A DNA stretch of 64,000 bases from Paenactinomyces guangxiensis (GCF_016055185.1 NZ_JAECVR010000007.1:1-64000), one strand, 5' to 3'. Counted from the first letter of the stretch, positions 1-9,000 are shown. Notes: a model not told the origin generated them from the sequence alone. Program-made: numbers and translations.

Positions 1-67
1 TACATTCATTTTACTACAACGGGGCGATTTCTTTTTTGATCTTTCTCAAAAAAACTACAAAAAAGCT

Positions 68-99
68 CGGGGCTATCCCATCCTTTTGGGACAGCCCCG
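68..99. terminator. Bidirectional terminator-like hairpin
   Basis: CGGGGCT (68-74) pairs with AGCCCCG (93-99), and TCCCA (76-80) pairs with TGGGA (87-91), with one internal mismatch and a 6-nt loop. T-rich runs follow on both strands (TTTTCC to the right, GCTTTTTT on the minus strand). The gene it serves lies outside the window or has been lost. Confidence 0.6.
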
Positions 100-239
100 G
101 TTTTCCTAGATTCGAGCGGGTTCGTAAGTTCAAGTGTTCTTGAATGATCTCTGGATGTTCTTTTTTGATTTGGAAAGCCATTGGCTTTCTTGTCCAGTCA
201 TGATTAAGTTTGAAGGAGACAGAATATGCCCTTTCGTTT

Positions 240-414
240 GCCGCCTTAAACGTATAGGGGTGTCGGGTAGGGCAGGCTCCTTTCGAAGCCGTTCCCCCCT
301 AAGAACCGTGCATACGAGTTTCCCCGTACACGGCTCAAGCCTCTTCAAACGCCCCGTGAGGGACGCGGTTTTTCAACGGTTAATCCTAAGCTGTGGACTT
401 GGCTGTGACAATTT
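240..414 (-). ncRNA. Group II intron 3' fragment (domains V and VI)
   Basis: On the minus strand, 336-303 is a 34-nt stretch with the domain V layout: it begins GAGCCGTG, has a GGGGAAAC tetraloop region and ends GCACGGTTC. A GC-rich hairpin consistent with domain VI follows down to about 255. No intact reverse transcriptase reading frame adjoins it. The fragment stops exactly at the outer transposon end at 415. Its 5' partner may be the piece at 14940-15857, which has the same orientation. Domain V recognition is from family knowledge; the exact 3' splice site is not determined. Confidence 0.7.
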
Positions 415-493
415 GGGGTAATACCAGCGAAGCTGTCACCAGGGGCAAAGTAGGTTCCATAAAAAGTAAAACCCTCAATTGAGGGCTTTTTTT
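415..493 (+). repeat. TnA left terminal inverted repeat, 79 bp
   Basis: It starts GGGGTAATACCAGCGAAGC and matches the reverse complement of 13686-13764 at 78 of 79 positions. The only difference is at repeat position 40 (G here, A in the partner). The inner part carries the palindrome CCCTCAATTGAGGG followed by a T tract, which has the form of an intrinsic terminator reading into the element. Confidence 0.95.
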
Positions 494-559
494 TATATTT
501 CGCCTCCAATTAAGATGTGGCTAAACTACTACTTCATCTACAGAGGGAGGCTCATCGAC

Positions 560-3513
560 GTGAAGCGAAATTGGGATGTTGAGGAACTCATCGAACATTT
601 TACTTTACTTCCGAAGGAAATGCAGTTGGTGGGGAACAAATCGGGGGAAACACGGATCGGTTTCGCGGTTTTATTGAAGATATTTCAGTGTAAGGCCCGT
701 TTTCCTACTACAAAAAATGAGATCCCCAAGGCAGTGGTGCAATTTATCGCTAAACAAATTGATACCGATCCTCAATTGTTTTCTCAATACGACTGGAACG
801 GAAGAGCAATCAAATATCATCGGGCACAAATTCGAGAATTTTGTGGGTTTCGGGAGTCGACCACCAAAGACATTCAAGAAGTGATAGACTGGGTCCATGA
901 TCATGTGTTGCCTCGAAATATCGAACTCGAATGGGTGAAGGAAAAAGCCTATGCAGAGTTCCGCCAACGACGATTGGAGCCCCCGACACCGGAGCGTTTT
1001 GACCGAGTTGTACGTTCTGCTATTCGTACATACGAAACCTCCTTTTTCGATCAAATCTATCGTCGGTTATCCAACATATCTATCGCTCGAATGGATAACC
1101 TGATTCATTTGTGGACATCCGAATCCTCCGGTGAAGAGGATCAAGAACAACCCCTTACATTCCGTGAACTGGTTGCGGATCCCGGCCGGGTGGGATTAGA
1201 AAGTTTGTTCCGGGAGATATCCAAGCTCCGGACGATCCGTCATCTTCAACTTCCAGAAGATCTTTTTCTTCATGTCCCTCCCAAAATGATTAAACGGTAT
1301 CGGCAGCGCGCCGTTACCGAAGATATTCGGGAATTACGAAGACACCCCGAACCGGTACGGTATACGCTTTTGTCTGCCTTTTTCTGGAGCCGGAGTCGGG
1401 AAATCACGGATAATTTAGTGGAACTCTTAATCCAGATTGTTCACCGGATCGGTGCTCGTGCGGAACGCAAAGTGAAAAAGGAGATCCTTCATGACCTTAA
1501 GCGGGTAACTAGGAAGACGGGAATTTTATATCGCTTGGCCGAAACGGCGCTGGAATACCCCGACGGAATTATCCGGGAAGTACTCTTTCCGGTTGTCCAG
1601 GAAGAAACGCTCCGATCACTCGTCAAGGAAATGAAGAATACCGGTCCGGCGTACCGTCAGAAAGTTTATACCGGCGGTCCTCCTACGGGATGCATTACCG
1701 GCGCATGGTTCCGGAAATTCTGGATGTACTTCATTTTCGATCCAACAACGACGTACACCAACCGGTCATTCAGGCGTTAAAGTTGTTGAAACAATATGCC
1801 GGCACCAGTCATCACCACTATGCCGAAACAGACGAGGTTCCCATTGAAGGAGTGGTCCGGCCTGCTTGGGTGGAGACCGTTATTGATCAGGGAACACAGC
1901 GAATCAACCGGATCAATTACGAAATTAGTGTGCTCCACGCTTTGCGGGATAAATTGCGTTGCAAAGAAATCTGGGTGGTAGGAGCGGATCGCTACCGCAA
2001 TCCCGAGGAAGATCTTCCGCCAGACTTTGATCAATACCGGGAAGAGCATTATCAGGCATTAAAGCAGCCGTTAGAAGCGGATGCTTTTATCAAGAAGCTC
2101 CAGCAGACTATGCATGAGGCATTGGAACGATTGAATGCTGGAATTCGATCCAATCCAAAGGTACGGATCTTTACCAAGGGAAACGGGTGGATCTCAGTCT
2201 CTCCCCTGGAGCCCCAACCGGAACCGCGAAATCTTACCCAGATCAAAGCCCAAATCATGAAACGTTGGCCCATGACAAGCTTGCTGGATATCCTGAAGGA
2301 AACGGATTTGCGAATCGGGTTTACCGAACGATTTAAAACCGTAGCGGTTCGAGAGGTGTTGGATCGGGAGACGATTCAAAAGCGATTGATCCTTTGTTTA
2401 TATGGATTGGGTACCAACACGGGGCTGAAACGGGTATCCGCCGGAGACCACGGAGAAAGTTATAAAGACCTTCTTTATATTCGGCGGAAGTTCATTCACA
2501 AGGAAAACCTCCGTCAAGCCATAGCAGCCGTTGTCAATGCCATCCTGAACCATCGGTTGCAGGAGATCTGGGGTGAAGGGACAACCTCCTGTGCTTCGGA
2601 TTCCAAGATGTTCGAAGCGTGGGACCAAAACCTGATGACCGAGTGGCACATTCGTTACCGGGGTCGGGGAGTCATGATCTATTGGCATGTAGAGAAAAAC
2701 TCCACTTGTGTCTACTCCCAGCTGAAATCGTGTTCCTCGTCAGAAGTTGCTGCGATGATTGATGGATTGTTGCGCCACAGCACCGATATGAGTATCGAGA
2801 AGAATTACGTGGATACCCACGGACAAAGCGAAGTGGCTTTTGCCTTTTGCCACTTGCTAGGGTTTCATTTGATGCCCCGGTTTAAAGCGATTCACAGTCA
2901 AAAATTATACCGGCCCGAAACGGGCATGCCAGATGCCTACCCCCATCTTCAACCGGTATTGACGCGCCCGATCAATTGGGAATTAATACGCCAACAGTAC
3001 GACCAAATGATCAAATATGCCACAGCCCTCCGCCTGGGGACGGCCGAAACGGAAGCGATCTTAAAACGGTTTATCCGAAACAGCGGGCATCCGACGTATC
3101 GGGCGTTGAGTGAACTAGGGAAAGCCGTGAAGACCATCTTCTTGTGCGAATACCTTCATTCGGAGGAAGTTCGCCGGGAAATCCATGAAGGATTGAATGT
3201 CGTGGAGAACTGGAATTCCGCCAACAGCTTTATTTTCTATGGGAAGGGAGGCGAAATCCAAACTAATCAGTTGGAAGATCAGGAAGTAGCGGTATTATCT
3301 TTGCATTTGTTGCAAAACTGCCTAATCTTTATCAATACTTTGATGATCCAGGAAGTCTTAATGGAAAATGATCATAAACTGTTGAGCCACCTACACCCAG
3401 AGGACTTCCGTGCTTTAACGCCGTTAATTTATTCCCATGTGAACCCTTACGGAACTTTCCGGTTGAACATGAGAGAAAGGTTATCGTTAGGACAAAAAGT
3501 CGGCATATCCTGA
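560..3513 (+). pseudogene. tnpA: Tn3-family transposase of TnA, frameshifted
   Basis: This is a DDE transposase of the Tn3 family that would bind the terminal repeats and drive replicative transposition. It starts at GTG 560, 10 nt after AGGGAGG, and aligns with the start of the intact homologue at 9001-11961. The frame breaks near 1665-1671: the first frame runs to 1780, and the second reads [14 protein letters not shown] from the same point. Restoring one base gives about 984 aa, matching the 986 aa of the homologue. The catalytic context is otherwise kept ([30 protein letters not shown]). One lost base is the simplest reading; a sequencing error cannot be excluded. Confidence 0.9.
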
Positions 3514-3637
3514 TTTCGTCGCAAAAAAAGTCTTTTACAACTTTTCGATATAATAAGGGATAAGATCGTTAGGAAGTAGGTGTTAATTTAATCGCTAAAT
3601 GGAACGATTTTTTCAAAAAGAAATGGCCATAAAACCG

Positions 3638-3665
3638 AAACGGATCCTCATCGAAGGATCCGTTT
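3638..3665 (-). terminator. Terminator of the decarboxylase gene
   Basis: A perfect 11-bp stem AAACGGATCCT / AGGATCCGTTT with a 6-nt loop lies 17 nt past the decarboxylase stop. It is followed on the minus strand by a U-rich CGGTTTTA tract. Confidence 0.8.
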
Positions 3666-3681
3666 TACAAATTCATTCCCT

Positions 3682-5100
3682 TTATATTTTGTAAATCGTT
3701 TTCCCGATATCCTCCATTTTTTGAATTGTGTTCCGAATATCCTCCTTGGTTGTGCGTGGGTTGATGGTGCACAAGCGCAAAACGGTTCGGCCTCTCAATA
3801 CCGTTGTACTGATCATAGCAAAACCTTCCTGGATCATCCGATTGACAATCTGCTGCTGTAACTTGTCGATCGTTACTTCATCCATAGAATCAGGAACGAA
3901 ACGGAAAGTAACTACTCCCAACTGTGCCGGCGATACCACATCCCAATAAGGGGACCGACGCAAGGTTTCCTCCGCTGTTTCGGCCATCTCTATGCCGTGA
4001 CTGACCGCCCTGCGAAAGGATTCAATACCAAACATCTTAAATGACATCCACAACCTTAATGCGCGGAAACTACGGGTAAGTTCGATACCGTAATCACAGA
4101 AATTAACTTCCTGTTCCTTTCCTTCAACATCCAGCAAATACTCGGGGAGGATGTGAAAGGTCTCCTTTAAATGTTGACTGTTTCGCACAAGTATACATCC
4201 CGTATCGTAAGGTTGAAATAACCACTTATGAGGATCAATCGTTAATGAATCGACTGATTCAATTCCTTTTAGCTGTTTGCGTCCTTGATCGCTTAGAATT
4301 GCTGGGGCACCATAGGCACCGTCCGCATGAAGCCACAACCCTTCTTGGTTACAAAACTCCGCCAAAGTTTCCAAAGGATCCACAGCCCCTGTATTGGTTG
4401 TGCCTGCATTCGCGATAACACAGAAAGGTTGTTTCCCCTCGGATCGGTCTTTTTGAATCTGCGCTTCCAGCTCGGGTAGCGGTAAACGAAAAGCCTCATC
4501 TGAAGGAATACTTCGAATTTGTTCCCTTCGAAACCCTAGAATTTTTAAGGCCCGTTCCACAGAGGAGTGAGTTTGATCGGAGTAATAGACGGTAGAGTTT
4601 TCCGACGGACCGCCGAGCTTCACCTGTCGAGCCACTGCCAATGCAGTCAAGTTCGCCATGGATCCACCACTGACAAACAATCCTCCTGCCGTTTTCGGAA
4701 GACCGAACAGCTGTACAATCCAATCCACTGTAACCCGCTCGATCTGGGCCGGACCGGAAGCCTCCAACCAAGTCCCTGCAAACACATTAAATCCGCTAGC
4801 TAAAAAGGTTGCCAACGCCCCGATATAATTGCTCGGACCTGGAACAAACGCAAAAAAACGGGGGTGATCAAGATGCATGATCTGTGAAAAAACGGCCTCA
4901 TCAAGCAGTTGAATGATTTGTTCAAAATCAAGACCTTGTTCGGGGAGCGGTTCTCCCAACGCTTTTTCCAATTGGGAAGGGCTGCTATTTCTTGTCACCG
5001 GCTTATCCGGCAACTGACAAATATGATTGACAATCCGATCGACCACTTGATAACCCATCTCCCGCATCTCTTCCGGAGTAAGGTGCAACTTTTCGTTCAT
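3682..5100 (-). CDS. PLP-dependent aromatic L-amino-acid decarboxylase (group II)
   Basis: The 472-aa cytoplasmic enzyme belongs to the group II pyridoxal-phosphate decarboxylases (DOPA, tyrosine or tryptophan decarboxylase type), which turn an aromatic amino acid into the amine and CO2. SLTIDPHKW places the Schiff-base lysine at K292. HADGAYG (258-264) supplies the cofactor-binding Asp, and FVSGGSMANL (142-151) fits the phosphate-binding region. The length matches the family. ATG 5100 follows GGGGGAA at good spacing. It is cargo of TnA, divergent from the recombinase gene and with its own terminator. Substrate (Tyr, Trp, Phe or DOPA) cannot be told from sequence; glutamate decarboxylase is less likely. 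Confidence 0.88.
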   Translation of the reverse strand: MNEKLHLTPEEMREMGYQVVDRIVNHICQLPDKPVTRNSSPSQLEKALGEPLPEQGLDFEQIIQLLDEAVFSQIMHLDHPRFFAFVPGPSNYIGALATFLASGFNVFAGTWLEASGPAQIERVTVDWIVQLFGLPKTAGGLFVSGGSMANLTALAVARQVKLGGPSENSTVYYSDQTHSSVERALKILGFRREQIRSIPSDEAFRLPLPELEAQIQKDRSEGKQPFCVIANAGTTNTGAVDPLETLAEFCNQEGLWLHADGAYGAPAILSDQGRKQLKGIESVDSLTIDPHKWLFQPYDTGCILVRNSQHLKETFHILPEYLLDVEGKEQEVNFCDYGIELTRSFRALRLWMSFKMFGIESFRRAVSHGIEMAETAEETLRRSPYWDVVSPAQLGVVTFRFVPDSMDEVTIDKLQQQIVNRMIQEGFAMISTTVLRGRTVLRLCTINPRTTKEDIRNTIQKMEDIGKTIYKI

Positions 5101-5230
5101 TGTTTCTTTTCCCCCATTTTGTAATTACTTTTGTTTATAGTTTATCGTATCACTTACTATGCGGTCTTTATATTCAGCAGCCTAGCAAAGGGTTTAGGTT
5201 TGTTATTGCCAAATAATCTAGTTAAATTCT

Positions 5231-5258
5231 ACTTCACAGAACGTCCCTTCTGTGAAGT
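5231..5258. other. Putative core recombination (resolution) site of TnA
   Basis: Two perfect 11-bp inverted arms, ACTTCACAGAA and TTCTGTGAAGT, are separated by a 6-bp spacer CGTCCC. They lie 29 bp upstream of the recombinase start and between it and the divergent decarboxylase. The 11-6-11 geometry is that of tyrosine-recombinase core sites such as dif and the Tn4430 resolution site. No T tract follows, so a terminator is unlikely. The role is an inference. Confidence 0.6.
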
Positions 5259-5287
5259 GATTTGTACATACGGAGGGGGAAATCGGG

Positions 5288-5813
5288 GTGGAAAACGTCC
5301 ATTATCTCGAACAATTCACTTCACGAAAGGAAAAAACGTCCCTTGATGATGTCCCTGACAGTTTGAATGAGTGGATGAAACGGTACATGCAGTTAGCAGT
5401 GATTGGGGTTCGTTCTGAGGAGGTCACCCGAAAAATCGGACTTCACTTAAAACGATTCCTGGAGTTTTTTATTAAGTCCTACGGTCACGATCGGATTTCC
5501 ACCTGCTTGAAGCGGGATGTGTTAGCCTGGCAGCGGTCCCTTCAGAGTCAGGGATTAGCACCTGCAACAATCAATAACCATATGGCTTCCTTGTCTGCTT
5601 TTACTACCTGGGTTCAAACCCAGGATCCCAATCAATTTCCCGCTGGGGATCCAGCTCAAGGGATTCGGGAGTTAGGCCTACCTCCATTAGAGCCACGGGC
5701 TCTTTCGGATGAGCAAGTTCGGTCCCTCAAAAACGTCTGTGATCGGCTGGAGCGGTTCCATCAGTTGAAAGGACGACGGTGGAAGGGAAGGAAAGCTCCT
5801 TTAAAAACTTACA
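5288..5813 (+). pseudogene. TnA tyrosine recombinase, 5' part (interrupted)
   Basis: This is the N-terminal portion (SAM-like core-binding domain and start of the catalytic domain) of a tyrosine recombinase. It probably acted as the cointegrate resolvase of TnA, as TnpI does in Tn4430. It starts at GTG 5288 after GGAGGGGG. Transposon TnB is inserted after the codons KAPLKTY. Joining 5813 to 13117 restores the frame exactly (KAPLKTYSRPLRDRAIVF). The reconstructed protein is about 364 aa. The core-like inverted repeat at 5231-5258 lies just upstream. Confidence 0.9.
5809..5813 (+). repeat. Target duplication TTACA (left copy) of TnB
   Basis: TTACA abuts the GGGG end of TnB at 5814 and is repeated at 13112-13116 beyond the other end. 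Five base pairs is the standard Tn3-family duplication. Confidence 0.95.
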
Positions 5814-5877
5814 GGGGTGGAGGTAGCATCCAGCGAATTTGGTGCCATCTGCCCAATAAATGGAAAATGACTTGAGG
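5814..5877 (+). repeat. TnB left terminal inverted repeat, 64 bp
   Basis: It starts GGGGTGGAGGTAGCATCC and matches the reverse complement of 13048-13111 at 62 of 64 positions. Similarity continues inward: an AATGACTTGAG / CTCAAGTCATT hairpin (5866-5903), then a further stretch containing TATACAGGAAA and GGATGACACGTTCATA. Confidence 0.95.
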
Positions 5878-5898
5878 TTGCATACGTAGCAACTCAAG

Positions 5899-6095
5899 TC
5901 ATTCGTATTTATACAGGAAACTCAGGATGACACGTTCATATACATCCTGAGCATCGGTAATGGCCAATTTAGAATACACTTCAAGCGACTTACGGCTTGC
6001 ATGTTCAGAATAAGGCTGAATGAGTGCATCGTCAATGCCTTGTTTCTTTAACCACGGTAACAAGAAGTGGCGCAGCTATGCACTTCCGTTTGACT
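5899..6095 (-). pseudogene. XerD-like recombinase, C-terminal remnant (left end of TnB)
   Basis: The minus strand reads [20 protein letters not shown], then [20 protein letters not shown], then QDVYERVI. This is the C-terminal third of a phage-type integrase, with the LRH motif and the Tyr nucleophile context (EVYSKL). Upstream, a one-base loss at the HKLRH position and a stop break the frame. The family GH is E-H here (SEHAS). The N-terminal part of apparently the same gene lies at 8812-8987 on the same strand, so the gene was split by the 6.1-8.8 kb insert. The 3' end overlaps the inner hairpin of the terminal repeat. Confidence 0.75.
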
Positions 6096-6141
6096 TACCT
6101 AGTGCACAGTAGATCCGATAGGAACTGTGTGGATAAGAGTC

Positions 6142-6175
6142 AAACCGTCGTGAAACTTTCCTTTCACGACGGTTT
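6142..6175. other. Putative recombination core site upstream of tnpI
   Basis: Perfect 14-bp arms AAACCGTCGTGAAA / TTTCACGACGGTTT flank a 6-bp spacer CTTTCC, 55 bp before the tnpI start. Position and geometry match the internal resolution site of Tn4430-type transposons and parallel the site at 5231-5258. A short TTTT follows on the plus strand, so an intrinsic terminator is the alternative reading. Confidence 0.55.
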
Positions 6176-6230
6176 TAGGATATAATTGATCCCAACAAAT
6201 TGCATGACTACGTTAAAGGTAGGTGAGTTA

Positions 6231-7076
6231 ATGGACGAAAAAACTGTCGCGAAAGTCATAGACAGCTTTATTAGTGAACAGCAAGAAAAAGGAAAGAATA
6301 GTCAGACGATTGACAAGTATACTCGCATTATACGAGAATTTGCTCAATGGTTAAAGCAAAATAAAGGTGATCTGCACCAATTAACCAGAATCGACATACA
6401 GCAGTTCATCAATCACCTTGAAGAAAAAGGAAACAGCCCAACCACTATTGAAAATAAATTTGCTGCCCTATCCGTTCTAGTAAAGTATTTGGGTTGCCCT
6501 GAGGTCCTTAAATATGTGCGGCGACCAGAATCAAGAAAAATCCGGCATATCGCCCCCAAGTCCCTGGATCGGAATGAACGAAATCGGATTCTCCGTGAAG
6601 TGGAGCGCTCTAAAAAGCTAAGAAATATTGCTATCGTCTATCTGCTCCTTTATACAGGCCTTCGTGTCTCTGAGTTAGTGGCTTTGAATCGAGATGATGT
6701 TAAAATTGGTGAAAGAACCGGAACAGTAAGGGTACGTAAAGGAAAAGGAGATATTGCACGTAAAGTTCCCTTACCTGTAGATGCACGTAACCACCTTTAT
6801 ATATATCTTCAGACGCGGGAAGATGATAATCCAGCTTTATTTCTGTCCAATTATAAAAAGCGGATTACCATTCGCTCTGTGCAACGGATATTGGAGAAGT
6901 ATGGAGTTTACCCCCATCAATTAAGACATACATATTGTAGGGAATTGGTCGCGTCAGGGGTAGATATTGCCACCGTAGCAGAGTTAGCTGGCCACTCAGA
7001 CATTAATATTACACGCCGTTACTCCAAACCATCAGAAAAAGAGTTGGAGCAAGCAGTTCAGAAGGTATTTGGATAG
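6231..7076 (+). CDS. tnpI: TnpI-type tyrosine recombinase (cointegrate resolvase)
   Basis: The 281-aa tyrosine recombinase is close in size to Tn4430 TnpI (284 aa). An N-terminal SAM-like domain spans about 1-95 and the catalytic domain about 110-275. Catalytic residues are visible: Arg in TGLRVSEL, HxxR in HQLRHTY, His in LAGHSD and Tyr in RRYSKPSE. ATG 6231 follows AGGTGAG; an upstream TTG at 6186 has no clear binding site. In known elements TnpI resolves the cointegrates made by TnpA at a site just upstream, and such a site is seen at 6142-6175. It reads towards the MFS gene and converges with the TnB tnpA. It looks intact and functional. Confidence 0.88.
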   Translation: MDEKTVAKVIDSFISEQQEKGKNSQTIDKYTRIIREFAQWLKQNKGDLHQLTRIDIQQFINHLEEKGNSPTTIENKFAALSVLVKYLGCPEVLKYVRRPESRKIRHIAPKSLDRNERNRILREVERSKKLRNIAIVYLLLYTGLRVSELVALNRDDVKIGERTGTVRVRKGKGDIARKVPLPVDARNHLYIYLQTREDDNPALFLSNYKKRITIRSVQRILEKYGVYPHQLRHTYCRELVASGVDIATVAELAGHSDINITRRYSKPSEKELEQAVQKVFG

Positions 7077-7175
7077 TTTCTTTGAGTTAGAACCAAATAA
7101 CTTATCTATTAAAATTTCTCTGTTTATTGAAAATACTATATAATAATCTTGAAAAGATTATGTACGGACATGGGG

Positions 7176-7234
7176 TTACTGGTACCAATTTGGAAAATTA
7201 GTGCGTTATAAATCGGCAACCTGTACGTTAAGAG
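7176..7234 (+). repeat. Left 59-bp inverted repeat flanking the MFS gene
   Basis: TTACTGGTACCAATTTGG starts a 59-bp segment that aligns without gaps to the reverse complement of 8545-8603, with 43 of 59 positions identical by my count. It is preceded by GGGG (7172-7175), contains GGAAAAT and ends in ACGTTAAG, all features of Tn3-family ends. It lies 22 bp before the MFS start. Confidence 0.75.
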
Positions 7235-7255
7235 TGTCGACAGAAAGGGGAACTA

Positions 7256-8515
7256 ATGTTGACACTCTTAAAAAGTTTATGGTCGACGGTACTAAAATCA
7301 TTTCAATTAACTAAGCCATCAGGTTCTAATCCATTACCTAGGGATTATATCATTCTTCTTTCCGGATTACTCGTATCAAGATTGGGAGATTCCTTGAATG
7401 CTTTTGCGATTCCTTGGATTTCTTATCAATTGACTGGTTCGGCGATTGTGATGGGTTCTCTCTTTGCGACCAGTGTATTACCCATTGTTTTGTTTGGTTC
7501 AGTAGTCGGCGTGTTTGTAGATCGATGGGATCGGCGAAAATTAATGCTGACAGCAGATATAACCAGAGCTTTATTGGTTGGTCTAATCCCAATCCTGCAC
7601 CTGCTAAACCTGCTTTCTCTTTGGCACCTCTATGTAATTTCCTTTATTTTGGCTGTATTAAGCCTTTTGTTTGATGTAGCCACAATCTCGTCTATTCCAC
7701 AAATGGCTGGAAATGATCTAACTCGGGCGAACGCAGGGTATCAATTGGTAAACCAACTGGCTGATTTAGCAGGTCCTACTCTTGCTGGAATAATTGTTGC
7801 GGCCATTGGAGGTTTTCACACGCTTTGGTTAGATGTTTTCTCTTTTACTGCTACATTTTTAGCTGTATTTCGACTTCCATCGCTAGGGGATACTCATTTA
7901 ACCGATAGGAAAAATATCTTAAGGAATATGGCAAAAGATATTGTTGATGGGTTTAAATGGCTCATGAACGACCGCCTGAACTTTTCATTATCGTTGCAAG
8001 CGATGGTTGGAAATTTTGGCGCAAGCGCTGTACTAGCCGTATTCATGTACTACCTTTTATCAACCCTTCATCTTAACTCTGAGCAAAGCGGGCTTAACTA
8101 TACGCTGATCGGGGTCGGGGGGCTGATCGGCAGTATGGTAGTTATACCATTGGATAAACGTTTTCGACGTGGAATCTTGATTCCCATTTTACTTGGGATC
8201 GGAGCCATAGGGCTTATCTTTGCCATAACAAGTCGTTTTTGGTTAGCACCGGGGATTGCTTTTGGGATCGCCACGGTTTGTAATGTTGCTTGGAATTCCC
8301 TAGTTGCTTCAGTACGGCAAGAAACAGTCCCATCAGATATGTTAGGGCGAGTGCTTGGATTTTCCAGAGTATTTACACGTTTAGCGATGCCATTGGGAGC
8401 TTTTGTAGGATCATTTATTTCTAGTATTAATCCAGCTTCAGTGTTTGTTTTAGCTGCCGTTACTAAAGGATTGGAAGTTGTTATTGCACTCGTCTCACCG
8501 ATACGTAAGTTATAG
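7256..8515 (+). CDS. MFS efflux transporter (DHA3/macrolide-efflux-like)
   Basis: The 419-aa inner-membrane protein has about 12 predicted hydrophobic segments. The MFS signature after TM2 is present (GVFVDRWDRRKLM, about residues 85-97). Overall pattern resembles the DHA3 branch, which holds Mef-type macrolide and EntS-type exporters driven by proton exchange. ATG 7256 follows AAAGGGGAAC. The gene sits between 59-bp inverted repeats inside TnB, so it is passenger DNA and probably gives tolerance to some toxic compound. The substrate is not predictable. Confidence 0.85.
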   Translation: MLTLLKSLWSTVLKSFQLTKPSGSNPLPRDYIILLSGLLVSRLGDSLNAFAIPWISYQLTGSAIVMGSLFATSVLPIVLFGSVVGVFVDRWDRRKLMLTADITRALLVGLIPILHLLNLLSLWHLYVISFILAVLSLLFDVATISSIPQMAGNDLTRANAGYQLVNQLADLAGPTLAGIIVAAIGGFHTLWLDVFSFTATFLAVFRLPSLGDTHLTDRKNILRNMAKDIVDGFKWLMNDRLNFSLSLQAMVGNFGASAVLAVFMYYLLSTLHLNSEQSGLNYTLIGVGGLIGSMVVIPLDKRFRRGILIPILLGIGAIGLIFAITSRFWLAPGIAFGIATVCNVAWNSLVASVRQETVPSDMLGRVLGFSRVFTRLAMPLGAFVGSFISSINPASVFVLAAVTKGLEVVIALVSPIRKL

Positions 8516-8544
8516 TTTTTCTAGATCATTTTTCAAAGAGGCAC

Positions 8545-8603
8545 CTCTTGACGTACAGGTTGTCGGTATTGGATAAGTTTATTTTCCGGATTGGTAGCAG
8601 TAA
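8545..8603 (-). repeat. Right 59-bp inverted repeat flanking the MFS gene
   Basis: This is the partner of 7176-7234. On the minus strand it reads TTACTGCTACCAATCCGGAA at its outer end and CGTCAAGAG at its inner end. In place of an outer GGGG it has CGGA, and no 5-bp duplication is seen outside the two repeats (GACAT against TAAAA). Confidence 0.75.
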
Positions 8604-8666
8604 TCCGTAAAACTCCATTAAAAGTGGCTTAAAAAAGAACGAATTCTTACCTTATCCCTGTGATAC

Positions 8667-8712
8667 AAAAAAGCCGATTCCCTTTCTTAGCGTCGTGGGA
8701 ATCAGCTTTTTT
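8667..8712. terminator. Bidirectional terminator between MFS and tnpA
   Basis: AAAAAAGC, one mismatch, then GATTCCC (8667-8682) pairs with GGGAATC, one mismatch, then GCTTTTTT (8697-8712). A and T runs lie on both sides, which suits the convergent genes on either side. Confidence 0.8.
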
Positions 8713-8725
8713 ATCAGTCTTAGTT

Positions 8726-8767
8726 CCTTATCGTACACTTTTTATAAAATGCTGGCGGTACCACCCC
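8726..8767 (-). repeat. Tn4430-like terminal repeat remnant
   Basis: On the minus strand this starts GGGGTGGTACCGCCAGCATT and ends ACGATAAGG. Apart from a 3-nt TGG insertion it follows the start of the Tn4430 end as I remember it (GGGGTACCGCCAGCATTT, about 38 bp, ending in TAAG). It points towards tnpI, so tnpI plus this end may be the remains of a Tn4430-type element. No matching left end is visible before 6142. Confidence 0.6.
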
Positions 8768-8811
8768 AATTGGAAATATTATCAGATGTGGCTCCTTATT
8801 CCTTGAATCGT

Positions 8812-8987
8812 TCACTTACCCCCTGTAGGCACGTAAAGTAATTTCTTATTTGCCTTTGGCACTTCGACTTCCAATTCGGCACGCAAGTGCCGGAATACAC
8901 TCTTTAGGTAATCATAATCTGGTCTCTCTTCACGAAGGTATTTGGCCAGTTCCCGGGCCTTCTTTTTAGGTGGGTCCGTTGTTTAAT
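8812..8987 (-). pseudogene. XerD-like recombinase, N-terminal remnant
   Basis: The minus strand reads IKQR, a frame slip, then [20 protein letters not shown] and [20 protein letters not shown], then a stop after YVPTGGK. This is the N-terminal core-binding region of a small phage-type integrase. A ribosome binding site GGAGGGG directly follows the TnB tnpA stop, with ATT where the start codon should be, so it was once the second gene of the tnpA operon. The C-terminal piece is at 5899-6095. Confidence 0.75.
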
Positions 8988-9000
8988 GGCGATCCCCTCC

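Noticed and set aside
83..103. GGGGCTGTCCCAAAAGG on the minus strand resembles the ends of some insertion sequences.
   Set aside because: It is one arm of a good hairpin with T runs on both sides, and no transposase frame adjoins it.
5131..5346. Open frame across the decarboxylase-recombinase gap.
   Set aside because: It has no ribosome binding site and runs through the inverted repeat and into the recombinase start in another frame.
8754..8767. GGGTGGTACCGCC on the minus strand, followed by a terminator, looks like a T-box riboswitch end.
   Set aside because: No Stem I or specifier region precedes it and no amino-acid or tRNA-ligase gene follows. The whole 42-nt stretch fits a Tn4430-like terminal repeat better.
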